Below the pieces are notes generated by a model. The model saw nothing but the letters and a program-made list of their open reading frames with translations. It ran no database searches and was not told the DNA's origin. This document shows positions 35,671-46,700 of a stretch of 64,000 nt of DNA, piece by piece (position 1 is the stretch's first letter; every line of letters begins with the position of its first letter). Source of the stretch: Solitalea canadensis DSM 3403 (GTDB lineage Bacteria > Bacteroidota > Bacteroidia > Sphingobacteriales > Sphingobacteriaceae); the NCBI RefSeq assembly GCF_000242635.2, contig NC_017770.1:2492669-2556668 (forward strand). Reading direction: 5' to 3'. The translations under genes were made by a program, and so were the position numbers.

Positions 35671-36936
35671 TTAACACCAGTCGGTATGTACAATTTCTTT
35701 CATCCACGGTAACCTGATTACTCCAAAACCCCAAGGTAAATAACCCAGTAAAATATCGGTTGATTTTTGCTCTACAGTTAACAGCCAGCCATTGTCAACA
35801 GGACTTAACTTTCCGTTACGCTGTAAAAAGGTTTCTCTTAATGCATCAATCCCGGTATTTTTTAAAGCACTCCAATGAACGATTACATTTTTCAAAAGCG
35901 TTTCACACTCATTTTTTGCTTCATGATCAAGTGCTACATCAGTTCTGATAATATTATTGATAGCAAAGCCGCAGAGAATTTTGTTGAGCATCAGGTTAAA
36001 CTCCGCTGCTTTTTCATTGCCTGTTACCAAATAATCCAGTACCAACACCGCTTTAGTTTGCGCTAACTCGTCAATCCATTCATTTTCATGGATAAGTTTT
36101 AACTGCTCAAATAAAATTGACAAGAAAGGATGCAGCAGAATTAACCCAGCATTAGTGATGTAGCAATTATTATCTTCTTTCTTATTAATGTTCTTATCAA
36201 TGGTTTTATCAATTTTCTCATCAATGGCTTTATTTTTTGCCAGGGCTTTGTCCACCAGTTTTTCGAGTAGCTGTTCGGTTGGATTATCATGGTGATCAGA
36301 AGCCAGCATCTTTAAAATTGCCCCATCAACAGCCTGCCTATTTAATGTTGAATCCAGTTTTGAAATCCGTGAATTAAGCTCACTTCTCTCCCATTGTCTT
36401 TCTTTAGTTAATTCAGTAATAACCGTTGACGTAAACTTTTCCGAAAACTGCAAAGCCAGGCGTTCCGCAATTTTTGGATACTCCTTTATTTTTTCTGTTA
36501 ACTTGGCTAAAAGTTCATTATTTACACTTATCAATTGTTCCAATTCATTAATTGAATTAACCCGATTATTCCAGGGAAAGGAACCGTTTTCAAGAAAAAA
36601 GAGGAAGATTTCGGGAGCCGTTAATTCTTCAACCTTTGCATCCTTGATTTCTCTTTTATTTACAGGACTAAGTTTTTCCCTTAGCTTTTGAATGATCTGC
36701 TCTGCAAGGCCCTCTTCCCAATCTTTTTCGTTCAAAACTTCGCATTCAATCTCCAGTTTCTCAACAGAAGCGTAATATTTTTCACCAAACAGTTCATCAA
36801 GTAATTGCTCCATACCAGGCTCCAACCGATCATAAAACAGATCAGCCAGTCGGTTTTGCAATCCATTATCGTTTTCCATGTTTTCAAACTGAATATCTAT
36901 GGACTGACGTTGGATGATATGGGCTCCTGCTTTCAT
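35671..36936 (-). CDS. eCIS tape-measure protein (Afp14-like)
   Basis: 421 aa. The N-terminus HIIQRQSIDIQFENMEN, then LADLFYDRLEPGMEQLLDEL and SVEKLEIECEVL is the hallmark of the contractile-injection-system tape-measure family, and the C-terminal GYLPWGFGVIRLPWM is its conserved end. Between about 130 and 270 lies a helical, charged, low-complexity region. In Afp and PVC the length of this protein sets the length of the particle; at 421 aa the tube would be short. It starts 4 nt after the 1,250-aa gene. Confidence 0.88.
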   Translation of the reverse strand: MKAGAHIIQRQSIDIQFENMENDNGLQNRLADLFYDRLEPGMEQLLDELFGEKYYASVEKLEIECEVLNEKDWEEGLAEQIIQKLREKLSPVNKREIKDAKVEELTAPEIFLFFLENGSFPWNNRVNSINELEQLISVNNELLAKLTEKIKEYPKIAERLALQFSEKFTSTVITELTKERQWERSELNSRISKLDSTLNRQAVDGAILKMLASDHHDNPTEQLLEKLVDKALAKNKAIDEKIDKTIDKNINKKEDNNCYITNAGLILLHPFLSILFEQLKLIHENEWIDELAQTKAVLVLDYLVTGNEKAAEFNLMLNKILCGFAINNIIRTDVALDHEAKNECETLLKNVIVHWSALKNTGIDALRETFLQRNGKLSPVDNGWLLTVEQKSTDILLGYLPWGFGVIRLPWMKEIVHTDWC

Positions 36937-36940
36937 CTTT

Positions 36941-39900
36941 TTATCCTACAATAATGTCGAGTGCCACTTTTGTCTCCAATAAAGCGAAACAACCGTTGCT
37001 TGATTTGATACCAATTACGCGGACTGTTGGCTGTTCCTGAGATGGCAATAGCTGCACTTTCTGAGGCGCCACCTGATCCGAATACAATGGGATTCCGGTA
37101 TGGAAATACCAGAAATACTTATCAAAAATAGGTTTCGTACTGAAGTTGAAGAACGGCTGGTTAAACTCAACCTGGCTTCCTTTGATCTCATCGATCTTTA
37201 ACGTTTCGTTGCATTTGTTTACAACCTTCCCAGTGCATTTATTAACCTGTACACAGCCGAATGGCGGTACAATTACCTTAGTTTGTCGTTGTGTATCAAC
37301 TATGGTTACCCCATCTTTATCATAAATAATATTCAGAATGAGTTGCTCGTCGCTGAAGCTCATAAACACTTCTAACGTTAATGTAACCTCATGACAATCG
37401 AATTTATCAATGATCCAAAGTTGATTTTCAGCATCATAGGTAAACATTGGCTTATTATTGCCAATAAATTTGGCAGGTATAACATTGTTTATCTTTTCAG
37501 TAAGCGCTTTAAAAATGGAATCGAAATTAGTGGCGAGGATGACGTTATGAACTGATTCAAATACTTCTTTAAAAACAGGCATCAGATTAATTACTGTTTC
37601 CTGGTTATTTTCATCAACTAATCTCAATTTTGCACCTCTTGTTTCATGGACAATCCTGGTTCCTACAGGTTTGGCAACCCATAAGATATAGCGACAAGCT
37701 TGCGAGTTACCATCACAAGGTAAGTTACATGGTGGCTGACAGGTATGGCTCTTAATGACGATTTCTGCAGTTTTTCCGGCCGCATCCTTTACGGTAACTT
37801 TTGTATCCGGACTGCCACTTGCCAGTACAATGGTATTGTTAGTTTGTTCAACATTATTTACAATGAATGTGTATGGACCAGTACCGCCACTTACCTCTAA
37901 CCTTACTGAATAAGATGTACCTTCCGTATTACAAATAGGTTGGTCTGCAAAAACACTTAACGGCAATGGTTCAGGTGGTTGCAATACATAAGAAACAGGC
38001 GTGCAATCACTGCAACATATGTATGGAACATAAAAATCGGCTATTACCGTTCCAGAGGCGAATGAAAAACCCGGCCTTTCCGGGGCTTTTCGCAATGCCG
38101 CCAATAAAGCCTCCCTTGAAGCCTCCGGAATATTAATATCAGTCTTTAAATAATCTTTTACCGCATTTGTTAAAAAAGTAAACTGTTCCGGACATTTAAA
38201 TTCCACAGCTGTTTGCAATTCCTCTGTTGCCGCCTTGAGTTCAGCATCCGGTACATCTCTGGCAAGCAGATCAGGATGTTTGGCAAGCATTAGCCTGCCT
38301 AAGTTTTTATTAACAAATAAAGCACTTATATCAAATCTTCTGTTTCGGGTTTCCTCATAATAAACCAAGATAAAGGTACCGCCTTTACTCACACCCGCTT
38401 TATGCTCGATGCCTCCATGAGCTTTAAAGTAATTATTAAACTTTCGGGCAAGTGCATATTGATTCATGCGTCGACGGTATTCATCTTTCAATGCTTCCAG
38501 CTTTTCTACTATACAGGTACTCAAAAAGACCTGAACCTTATCAGTGATCACCCTCAACTGTTTCGCAAGGTTCTTTACCTCTTTCTCATAACGGATGTAG
38601 GCATTTTTAAATTCAGTAAGGTTTAGCTCCGAAAGTTCATTGTTCAGCAAAATTTTAAACATGCTCTCAATACTATCGATCAGTTCAAAGAACCTGAAAT
38701 ACAAGCTGGCAGCTCTTATTTTGGTATTCAGTGAAATCGGATTGGTGAAAATATTGTCGGAAATATTGGATAAATAAATATCACCGATAGAGCCTTTTCT
38801 GACACCGCAAATCCTCAATATTGAACTTCCTTTTACGTAATTTTTGGTGATATGAGCCTCACTTACCAGTCGCGACAAAACCGGATGATTGACCGCTAAT
38901 CCATCAAAATCGGTTTTACCGATCAGTTCATTCACTTCAAGATCTTCATCTTCTTCATTAGTTGCCGCGGCTGCTACAGCTTTTGCTTTCGATCTTACCG
39001 CAACGAGCTCAAGTGGTTTTGGGCTAAAGTCAAACCTGTAAATACTACAGAAAGCATCATGCAGTTTACAGATAAATTCGGCGATGATGATCCGGTAATC
39101 TGCTTCTAAATCCTGGATAACACATTGAGGTTCCTCTCCTTTTAATATAGCCCCTATATAGTCGGCACTCAATGCAATCACTTCGGCAGGAAGATTATAT
39201 TCTTGTTTGATGTTGATTATGCCTGGCAATGCAACACCCACTTGCTTGCCAATGTGACCCTCTACTCTGAAAAAGTTATACTTTTCAATATCAAATAATA
39301 ACGGATCCCTAACCAACAGATTGGTTGGATCTGCATATTCATTACTCTTATAACTTAAATTATAATCGGCTTCACCATGCAGTGTTTTTTTGTAGTTCCA
39401 AAACTTAAACAAAGCAGGTTGGTTAGCTCCTCCGATCACATTATAATAATAGGGTATGCAACGTTCAGATAAATGGGATTTTCCAAGGTTACTTGGTGTA
39501 ATCTTAATGACCCTCTTTTCGAATAAAGTGGCATCATCTGTCGAAAAGTTCTGAATTAATAATTTCAACCGGGCAAAAAGAAAACGGACCTCTCCTAAGC
39601 GATAGTTTTGAGCATCAAACAGCGGCGAATAGATAAAAAACTCCCTGTAGGCTGATTGTTTACCCGGTAAAGTGTTAACGGTAGCTTCACCAAGCATTAG
39701 ATGAAGTGGGAATCGCATCTCATCCATGCAACATTCGCTATACACGTAATAGGCTTTTTCCCTGAATTCATAATAGGCTTTAATCAGATCATCAAGAAAA
39801 TCATAGAAGTATTGGATGAATAACGGGTTGGTAGTGACTATTTTCTGCCGGATTGACTTGAGTGTATTACCGACACCTCCAAAAGGATTTCCGCCTTGCT

Positions 39901-40693
39901 CATCAAGTAAATAACTATAATTGGTGAAACTACTGTTTAATGCTTCATCGATTTTATCAATAGTGGCATCATTGGTAATATCAGCAAATGCTGCTAATAC
40001 GGCCGATGTGGTTAACAGATTTCTTACCGGAACATTGTATCGTTTGAGCTCAACATGAGGAAGGTTGTTTTTAGTAACCTGCCCTTTAGAGTCGGCATTG
40101 ATTCGATCTAATACAGCCTTTTGTACCAGCAGTACTTTAGGCTCAAAATCCATACGACTGCCCTTATCATTACAATCATTTGTATCACAATTCTTTAACT
40201 TAATCTGTTCAGCTTCCAAAAATAACACAACAGCCAGCTCACTCAATGTCTGAACGCTCATAGCCGATAAAGCAACAGCAGTATTCTTGATCTCGGTACT
40301 TAATCCTTCTAATTCTTTCGCGCTGATCAACTGAAGCATCGGTTCGGTAAAACCTGGCTTATAGAAAGGGACAGAACCCGGCACACCGTTTCCACATTGA
40401 GAAATAAAGTCAAAGTCTTCCGGAAACTCAGGCGCAGTATAGGGGATGCAATGCGTGTATTCACTATCGCACAGTGTAATCAGAAACCCTTGAGATGTGA
40501 GTCCACAACCTTTTGATATCTTGATAGCTGATGAACTGACAGTAATTTCCAATCCACACACGATACCCGACCCGATTAATTTTGAACGGGTTAACCTGTT
40601 TTGCTCATCAAGATATTTGCGCAAATCATTCAGGTGATTATTAGTAAGCACCTGATCGGCATCAAATACAGGAAAACTGGTTTGCATACCCAT
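36941..40693 (-). CDS. Large eCIS-locus protein, unknown; candidate fibre/baseplate appendage
   Basis: 1,250 aa in the position of the Afp13 tail fibre, but with no collagen-like or phage-fibre repeats. N-terminus: FDADQVLTNNHLNDLRKYLDEQN and KLIGSGIVCGLEI, a segment that I associate with Bacteroidota eCIS loci. About 690-800 is helical. About 970-1045 has a SprB/PKD-like repeat (ICNTEGTSYSVRLEVSGGTGPYTF). Cysteines are frequent, especially in CQPPCNLPCDGNSQAC. The C-terminus is beta-rich. It has four-nt spacing to both neighbours, so is firmly in the operon. A function in target binding or baseplate decoration is inference. Confidence 0.75.
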   Translation of the reverse strand: MGMQTSFPVFDADQVLTNNHLNDLRKYLDEQNRLTRSKLIGSGIVCGLEITVSSSAIKISKGCGLTSQGFLITLCDSEYTHCIPYTAPEFPEDFDFISQCGNGVPGSVPFYKPGFTEPMLQLISAKELEGLSTEIKNTAVALSAMSVQTLSELAVVLFLEAEQIKLKNCDTNDCNDKGSRMDFEPKVLLVQKAVLDRINADSKGQVTKNNLPHVELKRYNVPVRNLLTTSAVLAAFADITNDATIDKIDEALNSSFTNYSYLLDEQGGNPFGGVGNTLKSIRQKIVTTNPLFIQYFYDFLDDLIKAYYEFREKAYYVYSECCMDEMRFPLHLMLGEATVNTLPGKQSAYREFFIYSPLFDAQNYRLGEVRFLFARLKLLIQNFSTDDATLFEKRVIKITPSNLGKSHLSERCIPYYYNVIGGANQPALFKFWNYKKTLHGEADYNLSYKSNEYADPTNLLVRDPLLFDIEKYNFFRVEGHIGKQVGVALPGIINIKQEYNLPAEVIALSADYIGAILKGEEPQCVIQDLEADYRIIIAEFICKLHDAFCSIYRFDFSPKPLELVAVRSKAKAVAAAATNEEDEDLEVNELIGKTDFDGLAVNHPVLSRLVSEAHITKNYVKGSSILRICGVRKGSIGDIYLSNISDNIFTNPISLNTKIRAASLYFRFFELIDSIESMFKILLNNELSELNLTEFKNAYIRYEKEVKNLAKQLRVITDKVQVFLSTCIVEKLEALKDEYRRRMNQYALARKFNNYFKAHGGIEHKAGVSKGGTFILVYYEETRNRRFDISALFVNKNLGRLMLAKHPDLLARDVPDAELKAATEELQTAVEFKCPEQFTFLTNAVKDYLKTDINIPEASREALLAALRKAPERPGFSFASGTVIADFYVPYICCSDCTPVSYVLQPPEPLPLSVFADQPICNTEGTSYSVRLEVSGGTGPYTFIVNNVEQTNNTIVLASGSPDTKVTVKDAAGKTAEIVIKSHTCQPPCNLPCDGNSQACRYILWVAKPVGTRIVHETRGAKLRLVDENNQETVINLMPVFKEVFESVHNVILATNFDSIFKALTEKINNVIPAKFIGNNKPMFTYDAENQLWIIDKFDCHEVTLTLEVFMSFSDEQLILNIIYDKDGVTIVDTQRQTKVIVPPFGCVQVNKCTGKVVNKCNETLKIDEIKGSQVEFNQPFFNFSTKPIFDKYFWYFHTGIPLYSDQVAPQKVQLLPSQEQPTVRVIGIKSSNGCFALLETKVALDIIVG

Positions 40694-40697
40694 AATA

Positions 40698-43600
40698 TTA
40701 AGTTTTAAATGTTCCCAAAACTGTTTTATTTAATACAACTGTATTGCTTCCCTCCTTACTCTCGTCGCAGTTGTGTAATGTTGCCTGCGGATATTCACTA
40801 TGCAGACGTTCAAGTATTTCAATCATTTTATTATTAGCATCCATAAAGTCGGCCTCATTAGCGATTTTATCAAACGAGTAAGCCGCCAACAGTTCAATCC
40901 ACCTTTTATAGCGAACCTCAAATTCTCGCATCAGGTCATTATTGAGCCAGCAGATCTTTAGCATTACATGCGCTGGAGCTTCTTCCCTTAACCTGTTTTC
41001 GAAATAGCTCCGGAAAGCAGGATTGTCAAAATGTCCTGGCCAGTATGGTAATACAACCGATGCTCTGAATGTATATGGATCGATTTCGCACGGACAATCA
41101 CAATCGTGCAGACACACCTGCATTAAATCGAATTGATTGGTGCGCGGTCTGAGCAAGATATGTTCGATAAGGTGGAGACCTTCAGGGTCATTACAGGTTC
41201 CTTCAAATTCTAAGGCAATTTCATTAATTGCTGTAGTCGCATCACCTTGTGAATTATATTCATTTACACCCGTAAGAATGTCTTTGTAGCTTATTTTGAA
41301 CTTACCACCTACGGTAATCACCGAATAATTGGTTTTAACGGCACCACCGTTTATAACATCTGCCAATGCGGCTTCTGCATCTGTTTTGATTTCATACTCT
41401 TTTGAAATCAGTTGAGTACCATTCAGCGGGGTTACTGTAAAACTATGGAAGCACTTTAGCACCTTATTACCTTCCACCAACACTTCTTTTTCCGTGCAGA
41501 TGATTTCAATTTGCTTAATACAATACAGGAATCTCCTCTTATGATCTTTGATGCCAGTAAGCGCACAAATCCGTTTTTCCAGTCCTGATACATTATCTGT
41601 ATCCCAATACTTAGTAGGGTCAGGTAAAAATTGAACATCATCACCAACCACCTGTACAATCTGAGGAAAATAGTTAAATGCTTTGCCCCGGTTAGCGCTT
41701 ATATCATCGTATTGTTGCAGGGTCAGTATTTTTGCCGTCGACAGCTCTTCAAAGCTTATTTTTTCTTCTGTTTGCTCTTCATAATTAATGGTATACATCA
41801 TTAGCGCATAATCATTAAAAGATTCTGCAAATCGGGCCAGCAAATGGTCAAAGAACCGACCTCTTCTGTCTTCGAAAGTTTCCTTCGTTTCATAAAGCTT
41901 TTGCCATTCATTCTTTTCAGCTTTTGTTGCATCAGGATCACTAATTGCATCGTTAAGAATGGCAGAAGCCACATTGGGTTTATAAATGGTCTCAATATTC
42001 TTAATGTCGGCTAAGAATTGCGCATAATAGGTATGTTTAATCTTATCAGTAGAGAAAAGCTCGTGTGAAAAAGACAGCTGTGAAAAGAAATCGGCTAATA
42101 ACTGCTCATAAAATAACAGATAAGCTTTTAGCTGCCGCTGCTGCGCCTTCCGCTCAGGTGTAACACCTTCAGCCAGTCCGGCTTCACCTATCCCATACAC
42201 CAATGGAAAATCATATTGAACAGGCCAGTAACTCTCCGTATCCCGCTTAGCACCTTTCGGAACAGGAATATCATCTTGCAAACCACTTAATTTATTTCTC
42301 GATCGAATGGCATGCAATAATAAAACCGTGTCCTTCACTTCATCATACCGGGCTATAAAAGGAAACTCATTCTTAAAAAGCAGGATTTTTGATTTATCAG
42401 TTCGAAGTACCGGTTTGTGAAATGGTTTCACAGGCATGCACCATTTAAGGTTTTTAAATGCATTATCCGGCTCTCCGTTCTCTTTATATTTGGTCATCTG
42501 GAAATTCCTGATCGCAATAACGCCTTCAATATCCATTAGTAAATTAATGATGTCGGAAGCGTATATTTCCTTTTTCAGATTGGTCGATTCCAGCTGAATG
42601 GTATCAATGAATCCGTGTTGCAATACCGGACCATTGAATATTTCATCAACAGGAACCTTCTTCTCCAACAGTTCTTTTAATGAGAAGAATTGAACAGGAG
42701 GATTTAAATAGTTTTCAATCAAATAAAAAATTTCCGCCTGTACCTTTTCAATATCTGCATCGGGCCTAACATCCGTATCAAAACAAAAAGCAATCTGATC
42801 GGTATCTGCTGTTGTAACCTCCACAAAATCTTCACACAGATTCCGGTGCTCATGCAAGGTTTTAATGGCACTCTTTACTATCGTTTGTGCAAGCTTAATT
42901 TTTGAAAGATATTGAGCAAAAATTCCCGCCACCCAATCTTTATTATCAAACATGCTCTGAGCATCTGCTTCACTCAGCTTGCCTGATTCGGGCAGTTTTG
43001 AAATGGTGACGCCAAATACTTTAGGATTCGGCACTCCGGATACAGTTAAAGCACAGGTCCAGCCATTTTTACCGGCCGATAATACTGCCGACTGAATCTT
43101 GGTTTTATCTTTAGCCAGTTGCGCGAAATCAAAATCTGCATTCTTCCAAGCATCCAGTTCAATGGAAAAATAAAACTCATTTTCAACATATTTCCCGACT
43201 AACTCAGGATTACCCGTTACGATATCTCCATCATTTAAATCGCCAAATTGATCATCATAATCGAGCGAAAGCAATACCCTGTACAAACCCGAAAGAAATA
43301 GCGGATGCTCATTAGGAGTATAGATTAACTGATCATTGATACAATCGGCATATATTGGCACTTCATTTACCGGAACTGTTTTTCCGTTCACCATCTGCAC
43401 ATCTTCAGCAATTAGCCAGGCATTCTGCACGCCGGCCAGATCAACCAACAACTTACGGTAATCATTTATGGTTAAAGGATTTACTGTAAGAATTTGCTTA
43501 GCAGTAAAGAAGGTTTGTCCGCTTACTAAGTTGCCATTCACATCCGAAAGGAGATCCTTCATATCGAACTGACAACGGTAGCCAAGTTCGGTGATCGCAT

Positions 43601-43772
43601 AGCACAATGCTTCCAAGATGGTGATGCCCGGATCATGCACATTATAATCTGTCCATAAATCGCTTGATAAACTCTCAATATGTCGTAATCCTTCCTTACG
43701 CAATAATTCATAATCCATTGCTTGCGGAAGTTTCCTATTTTTCGATATGGTCGTTTTTTCTTCCATCAGCAT
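40698..43772 (-). CDS. eCIS baseplate protein, Afp12/gpI-like
   Basis: 1,024 aa. The N-terminal LWTDYNVHDPGITILEALC (about 40-58), followed by YAITELGYR, is the baseplate-wedge motif shared by Afp12/Pvc12 and phage gp6-like proteins (DYNxxDPGxTxLEL). A second typical region is HDCDCPCEIDPYTFRASVVLP near 880-905, then ARLREEAPAHVMLKICWL-like sequence (NRLREEAPAHVMLKICWLN) at about 935, close to the C-terminal conserved block of the family. It overlaps the baseplate J gene by 7 nt, which suggests coupled translation of the two wedge proteins. Confidence 0.85.
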   Translation of the reverse strand: MLMEEKTTISKNRKLPQAMDYELLRKEGLRHIESLSSDLWTDYNVHDPGITILEALCYAITELGYRCQFDMKDLLSDVNGNLVSGQTFFTAKQILTVNPLTINDYRKLLVDLAGVQNAWLIAEDVQMVNGKTVPVNEVPIYADCINDQLIYTPNEHPLFLSGLYRVLLSLDYDDQFGDLNDGDIVTGNPELVGKYVENEFYFSIELDAWKNADFDFAQLAKDKTKIQSAVLSAGKNGWTCALTVSGVPNPKVFGVTISKLPESGKLSEADAQSMFDNKDWVAGIFAQYLSKIKLAQTIVKSAIKTLHEHRNLCEDFVEVTTADTDQIAFCFDTDVRPDADIEKVQAEIFYLIENYLNPPVQFFSLKELLEKKVPVDEIFNGPVLQHGFIDTIQLESTNLKKEIYASDIINLLMDIEGVIAIRNFQMTKYKENGEPDNAFKNLKWCMPVKPFHKPVLRTDKSKILLFKNEFPFIARYDEVKDTVLLLHAIRSRNKLSGLQDDIPVPKGAKRDTESYWPVQYDFPLVYGIGEAGLAEGVTPERKAQQRQLKAYLLFYEQLLADFFSQLSFSHELFSTDKIKHTYYAQFLADIKNIETIYKPNVASAILNDAISDPDATKAEKNEWQKLYETKETFEDRRGRFFDHLLARFAESFNDYALMMYTINYEEQTEEKISFEELSTAKILTLQQYDDISANRGKAFNYFPQIVQVVGDDVQFLPDPTKYWDTDNVSGLEKRICALTGIKDHKRRFLYCIKQIEIICTEKEVLVEGNKVLKCFHSFTVTPLNGTQLISKEYEIKTDAEAALADVINGGAVKTNYSVITVGGKFKISYKDILTGVNEYNSQGDATTAINEIALEFEGTCNDPEGLHLIEHILLRPRTNQFDLMQVCLHDCDCPCEIDPYTFRASVVLPYWPGHFDNPAFRSYFENRLREEAPAHVMLKICWLNNDLMREFEVRYKRWIELLAAYSFDKIANEADFMDANNKMIEILERLHSEYPQATLHNCDESKEGSNTVVLNKTVLGTFKT

Positions 43773-46700
43773 TCACAGGTGGCAGGTGAATCAATAAGGT
43801 GAGTAATCTTTGTTATCTCATTAGTATAAGATACCAGTAATGACCGTGCCGTAGAAGGTATTGCAACTTCTACGTCTCTTTTTTCAATCGTATGTACAGC
43901 GCCATTGCGTTGTATGATGTGATGCATTTTAAAGCAGGTAACGTAATCAACATAAGGCCGCTCCTCCACAAAATTTAACACTTCAGATTTTATGATCTTT
44001 CCTCCAAAAGAAATCTCATTGCTTATGTCGAAGGCCCATGGTGTCAGAAATTTCTCAATTTCCTTATCGAGCAATTGCCTGTAAAAGGAGTTATCAAGAT
44101 TTTCATAAAAACTTACCATAAATTCAAACTGAACTTCTTCGAACTGCGGATTTTTTACATGCAGTTTCACAAAAGGAGAAATTAGCTTATGCAGGTAGGC
44201 ATCCATGTTAACCAGTGTGCCTATCGGAGTGTAAGGTTTTAAAGGATTGATACCGGATTTGTTCCTGAAATCAGGAATAGTAATAATGGTTACATGACCC
44301 GGGAAATTTTCGCAGAAAACCTCCGAGTTATCAGTTTCTGTATAAAACCCCGCATGATTAATGCATTTTACCTTACTTATTTGAGGGAATTGTTCGAGTA
44401 TAATGTGCTCATAATCCCAAATGGTGATGGCTCTTTGTTTATGCCTTAACCTTTCGCTTACTCTTGTATAAAAATGCTCGTCCGATTCTCTAGTTCTTCC
44501 TCCAAAGGAATCGAAAGGTTGAACAATGCTTTTTATGGCCGACTCACTAACTACCAGTTTGGAAATTGTACCGGCTCGCAAGGTTTGAGAAAACTCAATT
44601 TGCTTCGTTTCATCCTGCACTAAAGTTACCTGCGCCGCTTGAGCCTGTACCATCATCAATTTGCAAACTGCATCCGGGTTTTGTTTAGCAGCAATTCTGA
44701 TCCAATAAAGCCCTTTTTGCTGTGCGGTACATTGATTACTTATCGTTAATGGAAGTGTAGCCGTAACAATACCGGATTGTGTTAAATTATTGGTTCTGTC
44801 GATAATATGCTTACTCTCAAATTCTATCCACTTATTACCAACAGCCAGGTAATGCCAAAGCAATTTTTCCTCGTTTTTAAGCGGATTGGAAGAACCTTCT
44901 GCCACCTGGAATAAGATATTCACCACTTCTTCCGGTTCGGTGTTATCGAGCCCAATAAATAGTTCGCCATTGTTATCCATTTGGGCAACCAAACTTATTT
45001 TGGCTGATGGTAAGGCGTTATCAAACGCAACTTCATAATACCCAAATGGTGCTAAATGCAGAAAACGGTTATTGCTATTTGTATTAACCGCATTAAGAGG
45101 AATAACTACGGTTGCTTTGTAATTAATAGAAAAAGCTGATAAATTCAGTTCCGGAGGCGAAGCGATCGGCCCAGTATTAATTTTATACGTTGGTGTTGTA
45201 TCAGTGGTTTGGCTAATGGTGGTGCTGTTTATTTGCGTTTGGACAGCCGATAAATAGGTGTCTTTTGAATAGTCACTTACACCTATTTGTAAACGAATAA
45301 ATCCCGTTAAAGTAGTTGATGCAAGTGGTTCATTCTCCGAAAAATCTTTAGCAGAAGGAATGTAATTACTGTTTAAATTAAATGCATCCACACCTGCTGA
45401 AGTTCCACTGATAGCTACCCAGTTTCCCTGGTATAAATAACCTATTTGGCTGTTGTAAGGTATCTTTTCTCCAAAAACAAACTGTATTTCTGTTAAGCTT
45501 TTCTGGAATATTTCTTTACTGCCAATGTAAAATAAAGCATCCGAGTCAGGAAATTCGCCATAAGGTTTAAATGGCTTTGAAGCATCAACAGACCCCGTAT
45601 TATTTGAAAGCTGCAAATTCCTTACCCCAACAACATCAACAGCTACCTGTATGGTATTGATTCGGTCTTTGGTTAATAAACGATATGGATAAGAAAATGC
45701 TGAAGATTGATTCAGATAGATCTTTAAAATCGGTAAATCCGTTTCTATGCTTTCCTTGTGTATGTTTTCTGTATAAGGGATAATAGGTGGGTCATCCGGA
45801 CTTAGTGTTAATGAAAATGTGAGTTGGTCACCAATACTATTTCCTATTACCTGCAAATCTACCGTATGCCAACCTTTATTACCTGTTAATTCGCCTTTAA
45901 AAAATCTCGAATGCGGTAATGAGGATGTATCAGCAAAAGTAGTGGTACCATTGGCAAAGGTTACGGTTATCGTTACTGTTCGTTGTCCTTCGTTTAAGAA
46001 CAGTAGATTAGACACAATTGCAAAACCTGTAGTAGCCTCTTTTATAGTTTCGGGATTGCCAAAGGTAAACCAGCTTTTATCAACCGAAACCAGCTTGGCT
46101 CCCTGACCATCTTCTGAAGCTGAAATTGGCGATGCCACTAGCAACTCTTTTGATTTATTTAGAAATTGAATGGATTGAATTTGTTCTACTACTGCTTTAT
46201 TAAACACTACATCCTCAACCAACGCATAACTAAGTTCTTTCCCGGTTATGCTGTCTTTTCCGCCCTTAAATAGTGTTCCTTTGGTTAATAAATGTTTAGG
46301 AACAGGTTTCTGCAATTCAAGCAATAAATGGGCTTTGTCGGTTTCTGCTTTTTTATTAACCAACTGCAACACTTCTTTATAATAAAAGTCGAGATGTCGT
46401 TTGGTATAGTTGTTTAATTCATCTTGTGCTTTTGCAAATAGCTTTACAAAAGCAATGACTAATGCATAATGAGGAGTGTGTGATGGATAATCTTCAAGTG
46501 TTTTTTCAAACAGTACTGCGGATTTTTCTGCCAGTGTGGCTATTGCTTTTAGCAAGGATTCGATCTGGGCATTAAAGAAATTATGGTTGATACTATAAAC
46601 TACCTTATCTTTTACACTTGGTAAGGAAGGAGGCACCGTTAATCCGGTAACCGGAAGTGGAAGCGTCCATTCTGTTCCCAGATCGGTTAATGCAAAACTA

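Noticed and set aside
34056-35693. Start of the 529-aa DUF4157 gene at 35693
   Set aside because: This start overlaps the tape-measure gene by 23 nt, and the paralogue at 29900-33970 begins exactly at the MQT sequence that corresponds to ATG 35645.
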